From Micromonospora sp. MW-13 (lineage in GTDB: Bacteria > Actinomycetota > Actinomycetes > Mycobacteriales > Micromonosporaceae): DNA of 64,000 nt. Both the position numbers and the translations under genes were made by a program. The stretch lies in NCBI RefSeq assembly GCF_003434305.1, contig NZ_QKKX01000002.1, forward strand, positions 62,001-126,000. The letters run 5' to 3'. Shown here piece by piece: positions 9,955-18,944 of the stretch (its first letter is position 1; each line of letters begins with the position of its first letter). Under the pieces are notes generated by a model. The model saw only the letters and a program-made list of their open reading frames with translations, made no database searches and was not told where the DNA came from.

Positions 9955-11625
9955 ATGGGTGGAGCGGTCCGTAACGGCGCACAGCTGCTCGGTGAGCGGT
10001 ACCGGCTGATCGAGCAGCTCGGCGCGGGCGGCATGTCCGTCGTCTGGCGGGGGTACGACGAGGTGCTGGGCCGGCAGGTGGCGGTGAAGGTGCTCGCCTC
10101 CCGGCTGGCCAGCGACCGGGCGTTCCGGCACCGGATCCGGATCGAGGCGCAGGCCGCCGCCCGGCTCTGCCACCCCAACATCACGAACGTCTACGACTAC
10201 GGCGAGTCCGAGCAGGTCGGGCTGACCGTGCCGTACGTCGTCATGGAGCTGGTCGACGGCGGCCCGCTGAGCGCCCGGCTCGGCCGGGGCGGGACGCTGC
10301 CCTGGCGGGAGGCGGTGACGATCGGCGCGGAGGTCACCTCGGCGCTGGCCACCGCGCACGCCCGGGGCGTGGTGCACCGGGACGTCACCCCGGGTAACGT
10401 CATGCTCACCTCGACCGGGGTGAAGGTGGTCGACTTCGGCATCTCGGCGCTGGCCGGGGAAAGCGAGAAGGGGCCGGACGGCACCCTGCTCGGCACCCCC
10501 GCGTACCTGGCGCCGGAGCGGCTGGACAACGGCCAGGTCTCCCCGGCCACCGACGTGTACGCCGTCGGCCTGCTGCTGTACCGGATGCTCACCGGCCGGC
10601 TGCCCTGGCAGGCGAGCACCACCACCCAGATGCTCCGCGCCCACATGTACGCCGACCCGAAGCCGATGCCCGGGGTGCCGGGGCTGCCCGACGAGGTCGC
10701 CGAGCTGGTGCGCCGCTGCCTGGCCAAGCGCCCCGCCGACCGCCCGGCCACCGCCGAGGTGGCCCGCACGCTCGCGGAGGCCGCCGGGATGCTGGCCGCG
10801 GTGCCGGTGTCGCCGGCCCCGGGCCCGGGCGACGAGACCCAGCTCGACCCGGCCGTGCTGGCCAACGCCGGCACCACGATCCTGCCCTGGTCGACCGACA
10901 CCGACGCGTTGCCGTTCTCCGGCCGGACCCGCGGCCGGAAGGCCGTCGCCCGGCGGCGCAGGGTCGAGGCGGGGGTCGCGGCGGCGGGCCTGGTCGCGGT
11001 GACCGCGACGATGTGGGGGGTGACCTCCCGCAGCCCGGCCAGCGGCGGCGTGGAGCAACCCACCGAGGCCCGGATGGGGCTGACCGGTCCGCCCCCCTGC
11101 GCCGTCGACTACTCGCTGCGCAAGGACTCCGGCAAGGACTTCTCGGCCGAGCTGACCCTGACCAACACCGGCGACCGCGAGCTGCGGAACTGGACGATGA
11201 GCTTCACGTTCCCCGGCCAGCAGACGGTGACGAAGGCCGACCCGTCCGTCCACCAGCAGGGCCGCACCGTCGAGGTCCGGCCCGCCGCGACGCAGGTCGC
11301 GCTGGCTCCTGGCGCGGCCCGCAAGGTCGCCCTCACCGGCCGGTACACCGGGGCGAACCCGCTGCCGGTGGAGTTCCGCCTCGGCGACACCACCTGCCGG
11401 GTGCAGGTCTCCGGGGTGGCCGGGTCGGTGCCGAAGGCCGCCCCGACGCCCAAGGCCCCGGTGAAGACCACCACGAAGAAGGCGACGGTCGCCAGGGCCG
11501 GCTCCGGCTCCTCGGGCGGGGGTGGCTCGGCGAGCGGCTCTGGCAGCAAATCGAAGGCGAAGGCCGAGAAGCCCGCGAAGCCCGGCAAGGCCAAGAAGCC
11601 CGTGCAGCCAGGCAAGGGGAAGTGA
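9955..11625 (+). CDS. Ser/Thr protein kinase with CBM2-like sensor domain
   Basis: This is a PknB-type membrane kinase of 556 residues. The catalytic domain (about 10-275) shows GAGGMS, HRDVTPGNVML (catalytic Asp near 142), DFGIS (about 160) and GTPAYLAPE. HRDVTPGN replaces the usual HRDLKPxN, so the catalytic-loop Lys becomes Thr, a change also found in some other bacterial kinases. A juxtamembrane linker leads to one membrane segment (about 339-357). The outside part (about 381-485) resembles a family 2 carbohydrate-binding module: it starts and ends with Cys and has the LTLTNTGDRELRNWTMSF strand pattern. A Lys/Pro-rich tail ends the protein. Polysaccharide or cell-wall sensing is inferred. 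Confidence 0.9.
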   Translation: MGGAVRNGAQLLGERYRLIEQLGAGGMSVVWRGYDEVLGRQVAVKVLASRLASDRAFRHRIRIEAQAAARLCHPNITNVYDYGESEQVGLTVPYVVMELVDGGPLSARLGRGGTLPWREAVTIGAEVTSALATAHARGVVHRDVTPGNVMLTSTGVKVVDFGISALAGESEKGPDGTLLGTPAYLAPERLDNGQVSPATDVYAVGLLLYRMLTGRLPWQASTTTQMLRAHMYADPKPMPGVPGLPDEVAELVRRCLAKRPADRPATAEVARTLAEAAGMLAAVPVSPAPGPGDETQLDPAVLANAGTTILPWSTDTDALPFSGRTRGRKAVARRRRVEAGVAAAGLVAVTATMWGVTSRSPASGGVEQPTEARMGLTGPPPCAVDYSLRKDSGKDFSAELTLTNTGDRELRNWTMSFTFPGQQTVTKADPSVHQQGRTVEVRPAATQVALAPGAARKVALTGRYTGANPLPVEFRLGDTTCRVQVSGVAGSVPKAAPTPKAPVKTTTKKATVARAGSGSSGGGGSASGSGSKSKAKAEKPAKPGKAKKPVQPGKGK

Positions 11626-11644
11626 CCGGTCGGGCGGCCGGTCA
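11623..11644. terminator. Short inverted repeat spanning two stop codons
   Basis: TGACCGG (11623-11629) and CCGGTCA (11638-11644) are complementary arms around eight bases. The arms contain the stop codon of the kinase gene on one strand and of trkA on the other. At seven base pairs this is a weak terminator candidate. Confidence 0.3.
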
Positions 11645-12310
11645 GGTCAGCGCGGCGAAGCGCTGTAGCTGGGCGATGCTGCCCTCCACGATCAGCATGC
11701 TTCCGGCGGTGAGCACGGTGCCCGGGTCCGCGTACCGGAACCGCTCCCCAGGCCGCTTCGCCCCGACCACCATCACCCCGTAGCGGTCGGCCGGGGCCAG
11801 CTCGCGCAGCGGCCGGCCGACCAGCGCGTCCGGCACCCGGACCCTGGCGATGGCGAAGTCGTCGCCGAACTCGATGAAGTCCAGCATCCTGCTGACGATC
11901 AGGTGCGCCACCCGCTCCCCGGTCTCCGCCTCCGGGAAGATCACGTGGTGGGCGCCGACGGAGCCGAGAATCTTCGCGTGCTTCTCCGAGGTCGCGCGGG
12001 CCCAGATCTGCGGTATCCCCAGCTCGGCCAACGCGAGGACGGTCAGCACGCTGGCGTCCAGCGAGGCGCCGATCGCCACCACCACCCGCCGGAAGTCGGT
12101 CACCCCGATCTGGCGCAGCGCGCCCTCCTCGGTGGCGTCCGCCTGCACCACCCGGTCCAGCGACCGGGACCACTTCTGTACCCGGTCGGCGCTGTGGTCG
12201 ATGGCGAGCACTTCGTGGCCGAGTTGGGTCAGCGACGTGGCCAGGTGACAGCCGAACCGCCCCAGGCCGATCACCACGACGCCGGTGTCGTCCGTGTTCC
12301 TAGCCGACAA
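11642..12310 (-). CDS. trkA: TrkA/KtrA-type potassium channel regulatory subunit
   Basis: This 222-residue cytoplasmic protein gates the potassium channel encoded just upstream. The N-terminal RCK domain has the nucleotide loop VVIGLGRFG (about 12-20) and an acidic end of the second strand (AIDHS). The C-terminal part (about 140-222) is a TrkA_C domain. The likely start is TTG 12310, preceded seven bases upstream by GAGGAG; it overlaps the trkH stop by 11 bases, indicating coupled synthesis of the two subunits. TTG at a strong ribosome site is one of the few non-ATG/GTG starts here. Confidence 0.92.
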   Translation of the reverse strand: MSARNTDDTGVVVIGLGRFGCHLATSLTQLGHEVLAIDHSADRVQKWSRSLDRVVQADATEEGALRQIGVTDFRRVVVAIGASLDASVLTVLALAELGIPQIWARATSEKHAKILGSVGAHHVIFPEAETGERVAHLIVSRMLDFIEFGDDFAIARVRVPDALVGRPLRELAPADRYGVMVVGAKRPGERFRYADPGTVLTAGSMLIVEGSIAQLQRFAALT

Positions 12311-13634
12311 TGGGTTGCTCCTCGGGGTAGCGGTACAGGCGCCGTCGGGTGTTCAACGCGATTGCGGACCCGAGGGTGAGCGGGCCGACCCGTCCGATGT
12401 ACATCAGGGCGGTCAGCAGGTACACGCCGGGAGCGGGCAGTCGCGTGGTGAGCCCGACCGTGAGGCCGGTGGTGCTGAACGCCGACGTCACCTCGAACAG
12501 CGACTGGTAGTAGCGCACTCCGGTGGTCACCAGGACCACGCCCAGCGTGCCGACGGCGACCAGCGCCACGCTGAGCAGCGCCACGGTGAGCGCCTGGCGC
12601 TGGCTGGCCTCGGCCACCCGCCGGCGGCCCACCGTGACGTCCGGCTCGCCGCGCAGCTCCGCCCAGATGACGAAGGCGAGCAGGAAGAAGGTGGAGACCT
12701 TGATGCCGCCGGCCGTGCTGGCCGCGCCGCCGCCGATGAACATCAGCGCGATCAGCAGGGGGTAGCTCTCCTCGCTCAGCTGTCTGACGTTGATCACGTC
12801 GAAGCCGCCGGTGCGGCTCAGCGCGATCTGGGTGAACGAGGCCAGCACCTTGCCGGGCGGGTCGTACCCGCCGATGGTGTGGGGGTTGTTCCATTCGGCG
12901 AGCAACAGGCAGCCGAAGCCGCCCACCACCAGCACCACGCTGCCCCAGATCGTCAGCTTGGTGGCGATCTGCCACCCGGCCGGCCGCCGCCACTTGCGTA
13001 CCGCCTCGAACAGCGCGGGGAAGCCCAGCCCGCCGACGATCGCCCCGAACGCCAGCGGCAGTGACACCCAGGGGTCGCGGGAGAAGGCGAGCAGCCCGTC
13101 GGAGTAGAGGGTGAAGCCTCCGTTGTTGAACGCCTGGACGGCGTGGAAGACCCCGTACCAGAGTGCCCGGCCGGGTGGGTAGTCGTACGTCAGCCACAGC
13201 CGCCCGGTGACGATCGCTGTCATCAACGCCTCGCAGGCCAGCACGGTGCCCGCGATCCGGGCCAGCAGCCAACCGACATCGCCGATGCCGTACTCGGCGG
13301 TCTCCGCCTGCACCAGCAGCCGGTTGGCCAGCCCCAGCCGCCGGGACACCGCCAGGCTGACCAGGGCCGCCCCGGTCAGGATGCCCAGGCCGCCGACCTG
13401 GGTGAGCACGGTGATCATCACCAGCCCGAAGCCGTTCCAGTAGTGCGGGGTGTCGGTGACCGCCAGGCCGGTCACCGAGACCGCCGACGTCGCGGTGAAC
13501 AGGGCGGTAGCCAGCGGGGTGTGCCTCTCTTCGCTGGTCGCGGCGGGCAGCATCAGCAGGCCGGTGCCGAGCAGGATCGCCGCCAGGAACCCGAACGGCA
13601 CCAGCCGGATGGGGTGACGGAGTAACCGGCGCAC
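12300..13634 (-). CDS. trkH: TrkH/KtrB-type potassium translocating subunit
   Basis: This 444-residue integral membrane protein forms the K+ pore. Selectivity-filter-like loops are visible, for example [10 protein letters not shown] near residue 50 and [11 protein letters not shown] near 390, each after a membrane helix, with [11 protein letters not shown] near 320. I chose GTG 13634 because AGGAAG lies eight bases upstream; a longer frame to 13727 starts with a charged stretch that does not look like the family. It is co-transcribed with trkA. Confidence 0.92.
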   Translation of the reverse strand: MRRLLRHPIRLVPFGFLAAILLGTGLLMLPAATSEERHTPLATALFTATSAVSVTGLAVTDTPHYWNGFGLVMITVLTQVGGLGILTGAALVSLAVSRRLGLANRLLVQAETAEYGIGDVGWLLARIAGTVLACEALMTAIVTGRLWLTYDYPPGRALWYGVFHAVQAFNNGGFTLYSDGLLAFSRDPWVSLPLAFGAIVGGLGFPALFEAVRKWRRPAGWQIATKLTIWGSVVLVVGGFGCLLLAEWNNPHTIGGYDPPGKVLASFTQIALSRTGGFDVINVRQLSEESYPLLIALMFIGGGAASTAGGIKVSTFFLLAFVIWAELRGEPDVTVGRRRVAEASQRQALTVALLSVALVAVGTLGVVLVTTGVRYYQSLFEVTSAFSTTGLTVGLTTRLPAPGVYLLTALMYIGRVGPLTLGSAIALNTRRRLYRYPEEQPIVG

Positions 13635-13774
13635 CAGACAATCTTCCTGTTCCGGCCGGTCGCCGGTGCCGAAACGCCCATCCCGGAGACTCACCTTCCG
13701 GCCAGTCCTCGACCAACTTCCCGTCAACCGGACCCGGTCTGCTGAGCGCCATCCCTCGACGACAGGAGACGGCG

Positions 13775-14637
13775 TTGCGACGTGCCCTTTCCGCCCTCGG
13801 CGTGGCCGGCGCGTTGCTCGCGGCGGCCGTGGTGGTGCCGGCCGTGGTGGTGCCGGCCGTGACGGCCTCGGCCGACCCGCGGCCCGGCCCGGAGCAGTCC
13901 TGGGCCGCCGACCGGCCGATCGTGGTCGGCCACCGGGGCGCCAGCGGCTACCGGCCCGAGCACACCCTGGAGGCGTACCGGCTGGCGATCCGGATGGGCG
14001 CCGACTACATCGAGCCGGACCTGGTCTCGACGAAGGACGGCCAGCTCGTCGCCCGGCACGAGAACGAGATATCCGGTACGACCGACGTGGCGGCCCGCCC
14101 CGAGTTCGCCGTCCGCAAGGCGACGAAGACCATCGACGGGGTGGCGGTGACCGGCTGGTTCACCGAGGACTTCACCCTGGCCGAGCTGAGGACGCTGCGG
14201 GCCAAGGAGCGGCTGCCCCTGGTGCGGGTGGCGAACACCGCGTTCGACGGCCGGTTCCCGGTGCCCACCCTCCAGGAGGTCATCGACCTGGAGGAGCCGC
14301 TGGTCAAGGTGCTCAGGGCCAACCGACTGACCCACCGCGACGACCCGGTGATCATCCAGTCCTTCGAGACGGCGAACCTGCGCAAGCTGAACGGGATGAT
14401 CGACATCCCGCTCGCCCAACTCCTCGCGCGGCCGGCCGCCCGTACGACTTCACCGTCAACGGTGACCCGCGCACCTACGCCGACCTGGCCTCGGCCGCCG
14501 GCCTGAAGTGGATCGCCGGATACGCGAACGGGGTCGGCGCGCACAAGAACCTGATCGTTCCCCGGGACGCCGCCGGCGGGCTGCTGGCCCCCACCACCCC
14601 CGCCGCTGAACCCCGCGCCGGCCTACCCCGCCGCTGA
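13775..14637 (+). pseudogene. Degenerate glycerophosphodiester phosphodiesterase
   Basis: The reading frame starts with a signal peptide and a clear GDPD catalytic core, with [17 protein letters not shown] and [18 protein letters not shown]. Three lesions are visible. After LQEVID the sequence jumps straight to [13 protein letters not shown], losing roughly 30 residues that in this family carry the ETK metal-site segment. A frameshift near 14425-14430 moves the rest ([16 protein letters not shown]) into another frame. The product then stops at 14637, lacking the final part of the barrel. An intact homologue would have about 370-390 residues. A shorter frame ends at 14506. The signal peptide also contains a 15-base duplication (VVVPA twice). 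Confidence 0.8.
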
Positions 14638-14644
14638 ACCCCGC
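14598..14644 (+). repeat. 19-base direct repeat at the broken gene end
   Basis: The same 19 bases occur at 14598-14616 and 14626-14644, overlapping the premature stop of the damaged GDPD gene. Short direct repeats of this kind can mark slippage or a deletion junction. Confidence 0.6.
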
Positions 14645-14686
14645 TCCCAGTCTCGCCGCTCCCAGTCTCGCCGCTCCCAGTCTCCC
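14642..14686 (+). repeat. Three tandem copies of a 15-base unit
   Basis: CGCTCCCAGTCTCGC is present at 14642-14656 and 14657-14671, with a one-base variant at 14672-14686 and a decayed fourth copy after it. Confidence 0.8.
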
Positions 14687-14871
14687 CGCTCCCGTGTCCC
14701 CGTCTTCTTGTTCCGTCGTTCGGCCCGCCACTCCAGGCCCGGGGTCGGCGGGCCGATGCCGTCCGGACAGGACCGGCCGGTGCTCGCAGTCACCATTCGG
14801 TTGCCTATGGAGCTGATGTCGTGAACGACTCAAGCGCTGCTGCCCCTCGCGCCGCCGCGCGTCGTGTTTCG

Positions 14872-14888
14872 CGGTGTCAGTGACACCG
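14872..14888. promoter_or_regulatory. 17-base perfect palindrome, possible operator
   Basis: CGGTGTCA and TGACACCG are perfect inverted arms around a single G. The size and symmetry suit a dimeric repressor, but it lies nearly 490 bases upstream of the transporter gene. Confidence 0.3.
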
Positions 14889-15121
14889 GGTGGTCCCGCC
14901 GGCCCTGGTCCAGGTCGTCAGTGACCTTGCGGCGCGAGGGAGACGGGACCTGCCCGGGTTCACCGACACGGAGTCGACCAGCCCGCCAGAGCCCTCGGCT
15001 CGGCCCCCCGTGCCCGGCGCCCGGAACGGGTGTCGCGGCGGGGCTGAGTCGTTGAGGACATCAGCTCCAAAGGCGGCGAGTTAACTAACTGGTGAACCGG
15101 CCGGCGGTACCGGTGCGCGAT

Positions 15122-15149
15122 CGACCGGCGACCGGCGACCGGCGACCGG
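15122..15149 (+). repeat. 7-base microsatellite, four copies
   Basis: CGACCGG is repeated four times without interruption and is followed by looser GGGTGGC-type repeats to about 15173. It lies in non-coding DNA. Confidence 0.8.
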
Positions 15150-15373
15150 CGGGTGGCGGGTGGTGGCGGGTGGCGACACATGGGCGCGGTGGGCGGTGGG
15201 TAGGCGGACCGCCGCACGTCGGGGGCGATGTCACGCGCAGCGGGTGGTTGTCCCGGTCGGCCACCCCACCAGCGTTACTTATGTGTTTCCGCCACATGGC
15301 CCGTGGGTGACGTCACTTCTAGCGTGAGCCGACACATGACGTTCCTTCCTCCGAGTCCTCACGTGGAGTCGCA

Positions 15374-16579
15374 ATGACGGTCCGGACGACGCGGCGGGTG
15401 TTCCTCTCCGCCGCCACGATGATGGCTGCGGCGCTCGCCGCCACGGCCTGTGGCAGCCCGCAGGACACCGCCTCCGGCGGCGGTGACGGCGCCGCCCCGG
15501 TCAAGGTCGGCCTGGTCTACTCCCAGTCGGGAGCCCTGGCCAGCTACGGCAAGCAGTACGTCGAGGGGTTCAGGGCGGGCCTCGACTTCGCCACCAGGGG
15601 CACCGGCAAGGTCGGCGACCGGACGATCGAGGTCACCGAGGTCGACGACGCGGGCGACCCGGCGAAGGCGGTCTCCGCGGCCAAGGACCTGATCGGCAAG
15701 GGTACGAAGATCATCGCCGGCTCGACCTCGTCCGGCGTGGCCCTCCAGGTGGCCCCGATCGCCGCCCAGAACAAGGCGCTGTTCATCTCCGGCCCGGCCG
15801 CCACCGACGCCGTGACCGGGGCGAACAGGTACACGTTCCGGTCCGGGCGGCAGTCGTACCAGGACGTGGTGACCGCGAAGTCGTTCATCGGCGACCCGGC
15901 CGGCAAGAAGGTGGTCGTCTTCGCTCAGGACGGCGCGTTCGGCGACGCCAACGAGGCCGCCGTGAAGGCCGTGATCGGCGGCGCCGGGGCGAGCGTGACC
16001 AGCGTCCGCGCGCCGGCCAGCGCCACCGAGTTCACCCCGTTCGCCAGCCAGATCAAGGCCGGCAAGCCCGATCTGCTCTTCGTGGCCTGGGCCGGCACCA
16101 CCGCCCCCGCCATGTGGCAGACCCTCGACCAGCAGGGCGTGCTCTCCTCCACCACGGTGGTCACCGGCCTGGACATCCGCGCGTCCTGGCCGACCTTCGG
16201 CGCGGCCGGCAGCAAGATCTCGTTCCTGTCGCACTGGTTCGACGGGGCCGCCGACACCGAGGCCGCGAAGGCCGCCAAGGCCAAGGTCCCCGGCGGCACC
16301 CTCGACCTGTTCCACCCGGACGGCTTCGCCGCCGCGCAGATGGTCGTCCGCGCGGTCGAGCAGGGCGGCGACGACGTGGACAAGATGGTCACGGGCCTGG
16401 AGGGCTGGAGCTTCGAGGGCGTCAAGGGCACGATGAAGATCCGCGCCGAGGACCACGCCCTGCTCCAGCCGATGTTCCAGGCCAAGCTGGCCGGCAGCGG
16501 CACCGCGTACACGGCGACCGCCCAGAAGAGCCTGACCGGCGACGAGACCGCGCCGCCGGTCGGCCAGATGAAGGGCTGA
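15374..16579 (+). CDS. livK: ABC transporter substrate-binding lipoprotein (LivK-type)
   Basis: This 401-residue secreted receptor belongs to the branched-chain amino acid/amide (HAAT) family. The N terminus combines a twin-arginine-like TTRRVFLSA with the lipobox LAATAC, so Cys26 should carry the lipid anchor; export by Tat is possible. Two type-I periplasmic-binding lobes follow, starting with VKVGLVYSQSGALASYG. GTGGAG precedes ATG 15374. It is the first of five close-packed genes, with three bases to the next. The family binds amino acids, amides, urea or aromatic compounds; the ligand cannot be told here. Confidence 0.92.
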   Translation: MTVRTTRRVFLSAATMMAAALAATACGSPQDTASGGGDGAAPVKVGLVYSQSGALASYGKQYVEGFRAGLDFATRGTGKVGDRTIEVTEVDDAGDPAKAVSAAKDLIGKGTKIIAGSTSSGVALQVAPIAAQNKALFISGPAATDAVTGANRYTFRSGRQSYQDVVTAKSFIGDPAGKKVVVFAQDGAFGDANEAAVKAVIGGAGASVTSVRAPASATEFTPFASQIKAGKPDLLFVAWAGTTAPAMWQTLDQQGVLSSTTVVTGLDIRASWPTFGAAGSKISFLSHWFDGAADTEAAKAAKAKVPGGTLDLFHPDGFAAAQMVVRAVEQGGDDVDKMVTGLEGWSFEGVKGTMKIRAEDHALLQPMFQAKLAGSGTAYTATAQKSLTGDETAPPVGQMKG

Positions 16580-16582
16580 CCC

Positions 16583-17326
16583 GTGCTCGCCACCCGTGGT
16601 CTGACCTGGCGGATCGGTGAGGTCGCCATCGTCGACAGCGTCTACCTCGACCTGGCACCCGGGGAGTTCCTCGGGGTCATCGGGCCGAACGGCGCCGGCA
16701 AAACCTCACTGTTCAACCTGATCACCGGCCTGCGCCCGCCGACCGCGGGTCAGGTCCTGCTGGACGGCGAGGACGTCACCGCTCTCCCGCCGCACCGGCG
16801 GGCCCGACGCGGGTTGGGGCGCACCTTCCAGTCGTCCTCGGTCTTCGGCTCGCTGAGCGTGCGGGAGAACGTCCGGCTCGCCGTACAGGCGCACCGGGGT
16901 GGCTCGATGAAGCTGTGGCGGCGGGCGGCGGCCGACCGGGAGGTGGCCGCCGCCGCCGACGCGGCGCTCGACCGGGTCGGCCTGCACCACCGGGGTACGG
17001 CCCTCGCCGGCACCCTCGCCCACGGCGAGAAGCGCAAGCTGGAGATCGCCCTGCTGCTCGCCGGGGAGCCCCGGGTGATGCTGCTCGACGAGCCGATGGC
17101 CGGGGTCAGCGCCGAGGACGTGCCCGAGCTGGTCGCGGTCATCAAGTCGTTGACCGACGACAGCGGCCGGGCGGTGCTCATGGTGGAGCACCACATGGAC
17201 GTGATCCTGGAGCTGGCCGACCGGATCGCCGTGATGCACCACGGGGCGCTGCTGGCCTGCGACACCCCGGAGACCGTGATGGCCAACACCACGGTCCAGG
17301 AGGCGTACCTGGGGGAATCGCTGTGA
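16583..17326 (+). CDS. livG: ABC transporter ATP-binding protein LivG-type
   Basis: This 247-residue cytoplasmic ATPase powers the transporter. It has Walker [10 protein letters not shown] near residue 34, an [12 protein letters not shown] signature in place of LSGGQ, Walker [11 protein letters not shown], and the switch His in EHHMD. The AHGE-type signature is characteristic of the LivG branch. GTG 16583 lies three bases after the receptor stop, and its stop overlaps the next gene by GTGA. Confidence 0.92.
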   Translation: MLATRGLTWRIGEVAIVDSVYLDLAPGEFLGVIGPNGAGKTSLFNLITGLRPPTAGQVLLDGEDVTALPPHRRARRGLGRTFQSSSVFGSLSVRENVRLAVQAHRGGSMKLWRRAAADREVAAAADAALDRVGLHHRGTALAGTLAHGEKRKLEIALLLAGEPRVMLLDEPMAGVSAEDVPELVAVIKSLTDDSGRAVLMVEHHMDVILELADRIAVMHHGALLACDTPETVMANTTVQEAYLGESL

Positions 17327-18057
17327 GCGCGACGGGTGAGCCGGTCCTGACCGTGGCGGACCTGTCCGTGCGGATCGCCGGGTTGCACATCCTCCAGGGG
17401 GTGTCGTTCACCGTCGCGCCGACCGGCGTCACGGTGCTGCTCGGACGCAACGGCGTCGGCAAGACCACCACGCTGCGCGCGATCGTCGGTCTGACCCCGC
17501 GGAACGGCGAGGTGCGCGGCACGGTCCGGATGGGCGCGCAGACCCTGCTCGCCCGACCCACCCACCGGCTGGTCCGCGACGGGCTCGGGTACGTGCCGGA
17601 GGACCGCTGCGTGTTCGCCGGGCTCACCGTCGCGGAGAACCTGCGGCTCGCCGAGCGGCGGGGCACCACCCCGGCGTACGACCGGGTCTTCGCGCTCTTC
17701 CCCGAGCTGGACCGGCGCGGACGGCAACGGGCCGGCTCGCTCTCCGGCGGGCAGCAGCAGATGCTCGCCATCGGCCGGGTGCTGCTCAACGACAACCGGC
17801 TGCTGCTGGTCGACGAGCCGACCAAGGGGTTGGCGCCGAAGGTGGTGACCGAGGTGGCCGAGGTGCTGGAACGGGTCGCGGAGTCGGTCCCGGTGCTGCT
17901 GGTCGAGCAGAACCTGGCCGTGGTCCGCCGGTTGGCCCGGGACGCGGTGGTGCTCTCCGCCGGCCGGGTCGCGTGGCACGGGAACGCCCACGAACTGCTG
18001 CTGGAGACGGCCCTGACGAAGTCCCTGCTCGGCGTCGGCCCGGAGGTGCGCGCGTGA
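17323..18057 (+). CDS. livF: ABC transporter ATP-binding protein LivF-type
   Basis: This is the second ATPase of the heterodimer, 244 residues, with Walker A LGRNGVGKTT, signature SLSGGQQQMLAIGR and Walker B LLLVDEPTKGLAP. The LivF branch is recognised by the conventional SGGQQQ signature and TKGLAP. I chose GTG 17323, which overlaps the livG stop; the open frame extends much further upstream inside livG but that part is shadow. Its own stop overlaps livH by GTGA. Confidence 0.93.
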   Translation: MSATGEPVLTVADLSVRIAGLHILQGVSFTVAPTGVTVLLGRNGVGKTTTLRAIVGLTPRNGEVRGTVRMGAQTLLARPTHRLVRDGLGYVPEDRCVFAGLTVAENLRLAERRGTTPAYDRVFALFPELDRRGRQRAGSLSGGQQQMLAIGRVLLNDNRLLLVDEPTKGLAPKVVTEVAEVLERVAESVPVLLVEQNLAVVRRLARDAVVLSAGRVAWHGNAHELLLETALTKSLLGVGPEVRA

Positions 18058-18944
18058 ACACCGTCGTGCTGCTGGCGCTGACCGGGCTGGGCCTGGCGGC
18101 GCTGTACTTCCTCGTCGCGTCCGGGCTGTCGCTGGTGTTCGGCCTCGCCGACGTGCTCAACTTCGCGCACGGGCTGTTCCTCGGCGTGGGGGCGTACGCG
18201 ACCTGGTGGGCGGCGGGCAACCTGCCCGGCGCCGGCGCGGAGGGGCTCGGCTTCGTGCTCGCGGTCGCCTTCGGGGTGGCCGCCGGCACGCTGGTCGCGG
18301 TGCTGGTCGAGCTGGTGCTGATCCGGCCGCTGTACTCGCGCACCATCGAGCAGGTGCTGGTCACCGTCGGCCTGTCGCTGGCCGGGGTGGCGCTGCTCCA
18401 GGCCACCTGGGGCGCCGACGCCCGGCCGTTCCCCCGCCCCGAGTGGACCCGGCGGGTCACCGGGATCCTCGGCGCGCAGGTGCCCAACGGCGGCCTGCTG
18501 CTGATCGGCGCGGCCGTGCTGGTGCTGGGCGGGCTGCTGGCGTTCCTGCACTGGACCCGGTACGGCCTGATCATCCGGGCCGGGGTGGAGAACCGGGAGA
18601 TGGTCACCGCGCTCGGCATCGACGTGCGCAAGGCGTTCACCCTGGTCTTCGCGATCGGCGGGGCCGCCGCCGCGCTGGCCGGCGCGCTCGGCGGCGTCTA
18701 CCTCGGCACCGTCTCGCCGGGCCAGGGCGGTTCACTGCTGATCTTCGCGTTCATCGTGGTGGTGATCGGCGGGATGGGCTCGGTGGTCGGCTCCGCCTAC
18801 GCGGCGGTCGCCGTCGGCCTGCTGCAACAGTTCGTCAACTACTACGGCGCGTCCGGCGTCGGCGACCTGTGCGTCGTCGCGCTGCTGGCCGTGGTGTTGC
18901 TGCTGCGTCCCCAGGGCATCGCCGGAAAGGTGGCTCACGCATGA
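18054..18944 (+). CDS. livH: ABC transporter permease LivH-type
   Basis: This 296-residue inner-membrane permease has about eight hydrophobic helices. The family pattern SGLSLVFGLADVLNFAHG occurs near residue 25, and the EAA-like coupling region around ENREMVTALGID near residue 181. The start GTG 18054 overlaps livF, and its stop overlaps livM by ATGA. Confidence 0.92.
   Translation: MNTVVLLALTGLGLAALYFLVASGLSLVFGLADVLNFAHGLFLGVGAYATWWAAGNLPGAGAEGLGFVLAVAFGVAAGTLVAVLVELVLIRPLYSRTIEQVLVTVGLSLAGVALLQATWGADARPFPRPEWTRRVTGILGAQVPNGGLLLIGAAVLVLGGLLAFLHWTRYGLIIRAGVENREMVTALGIDVRKAFTLVFAIGGAAAALAGALGGVYLGTVSPGQGGSLLIFAFIVVVIGGMGSVVGSAYAAVAVGLLQQFVNYYGASGVGDLCVVALLAVVLLLRPQGIAGKVAHA

Larger units (their letters stand above)
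14638..15373. other. Gene-poor interval before the ABC transporter operon
   Basis: This interval of about 735 bases holds tandem repeats, a 17-base palindrome, a 7-base microsatellite and, near its end, the 10-base palindrome GTGACGTCAC (15307-15316) about 57 bases before the transporter start. A frame at 14890-15084 (64 codons) has moderately high G/C third positions but no ribosome site or recognisable domain. I regard the interval as a decayed region plus the transporter control region. Confidence 0.5.
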
